Positions 51,632 through 51,726 of a stretch of 51,726 nt of DNA are shown piece by piece (the stretch's first letter is position 1; every line of letters begins with the position of its first letter). The position numbers were made by a program, and so were the translations under genes. The notes beneath the pieces were generated by a model. The model saw only the letters and a program-made list of their open reading frames with translations, did not search any database and had not been told where the DNA came from. The DNA comes from Candidatus Treponema merdequi (GTDB lineage Bacteria; Spirochaetota; Spirochaetia; Treponematales; Treponemataceae): positions 1 to 51,726 of the forward strand of contig JAGHVB010000021.1 of the NCBI GenBank assembly GCA_018064525.1, written 5' to 3'.

Positions 51632-51726
51632 GTACCCATAATTCTGGACACATATTATGAACTAGGCGGAACGAATGGATGCTTCCCTGTATTTTACAGG
51701 AGGCATCCATTTTGTTTTAACCTGAA
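51632..51726. mobile_element. Possible left end of an insertion sequence (window edge)
   Basis: TGTACCCATAATTCTGGACA at 51632 resembles IS3-family terminal repeats (TGTA...GGACA), followed by a non-coding stretch with a hairpin. No transposase frame is visible before the window ends, so the call rests on the terminus alone. Confidence 0.25.
51674..51718 (+). terminator. Hairpin with T-rich tail near the right edge
   Basis: AATGGATGC (51674-51682) pairs with GCATCCATT (51703-51711), with an inner CCTGT/ACAGG stem, then TTTTGTTTT. It may terminate the lipoprotein operon or belong to the putative mobile element. Confidence 0.6.

Overview
The window reads as the chromosome of a Treponema-like spirochaete. 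The support is an archaeal-type single-polypeptide PheRS alpha subunit, a Ter/FabV enoyl reductase close to the T. denticola enzyme, an M23 peptidase-bactofilin-YaaR-RicT operon, relaxed lipoboxes, c-di-GMP signalling genes and large exported proteins. Base composition is AT-rich overall. The first kilobase is visibly richer in A+T than the rest and looks acquired. I see no rRNA, tRNA or CRISPR array.

Layout. 1-1000: two genes of polymorphic-toxin-immunity style, a HEAT-like protein with a probable frameshift in a T8 tract and a TPR-like protein. 1072-5792: an AAA/DUF4143 ATPase, a small exported protein, an AMP-forming acyl-CoA synthetase, and a toxin-antitoxin pair (XRE-headed antitoxin plus VapC-like PIN toxin). 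5941-9928: fabF and ter in a lipid operon behind a strong promoter with an operator-like palindrome, then a PilZ protein and an RlmM-like rRNA methyltransferase. 9964-11733: a lipoprotein with SH3-like and NADase-type glycan-binding regions. 11840-17975 (minus): pheS, a small exported protein, and a coupled run of a DUF5312-like protein, a GAF-GGDEF diguanylate cyclase, a rhomboid protease and an exported protein. 18041-27442 (minus): one gene for a 3133-residue exported repeat protein ending in a FlgD-Ig/sorting-tail-like domain. 27527-34011: a Cache-GGDEF-EAL phosphodiesterase, proC, a cytoplasmic GH3 glycosidase and a divergent exported protein. 34256-37710: a fold-III ornithine/lysine decarboxylase, a Dus enzyme flanked by two copies of an unusual long hairpin repeat, and a TatD nuclease. 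37912-40830: the M23-bactofilin-YaaR-RicT operon. 41168-51574: two tandem paralogous giant Ig-like lipoproteins. The right edge may be the start of an insertion sequence.

The most notable signals are not protein genes. First, two long hairpin elements (35539-35670 and 36781-36910), plus a degenerate half copy, share flanks, loop and terminal T-run but carry different stem cores that stay fully base-paired, so the two arms covary. Second, at least six genes have a sigma70-like promoter whose -10 box ends only 6-7 bases before the start codon with no Shine-Dalgarno, which points to recurrent leaderless transcription. Third, the leaders of the decarboxylase gene and fabF contain hairpins followed by T-runs just ahead of the ribosome binding site, and the decarboxylase leader offers two mutually exclusive pairings, as expected of an attenuator or riboswitch.

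Much of the window concerns the cell envelope and signalling: fatty-acid elongation, envelope shape, very large surface proteins, and c-di-GMP synthesis, degradation and sensing at three separate loci.
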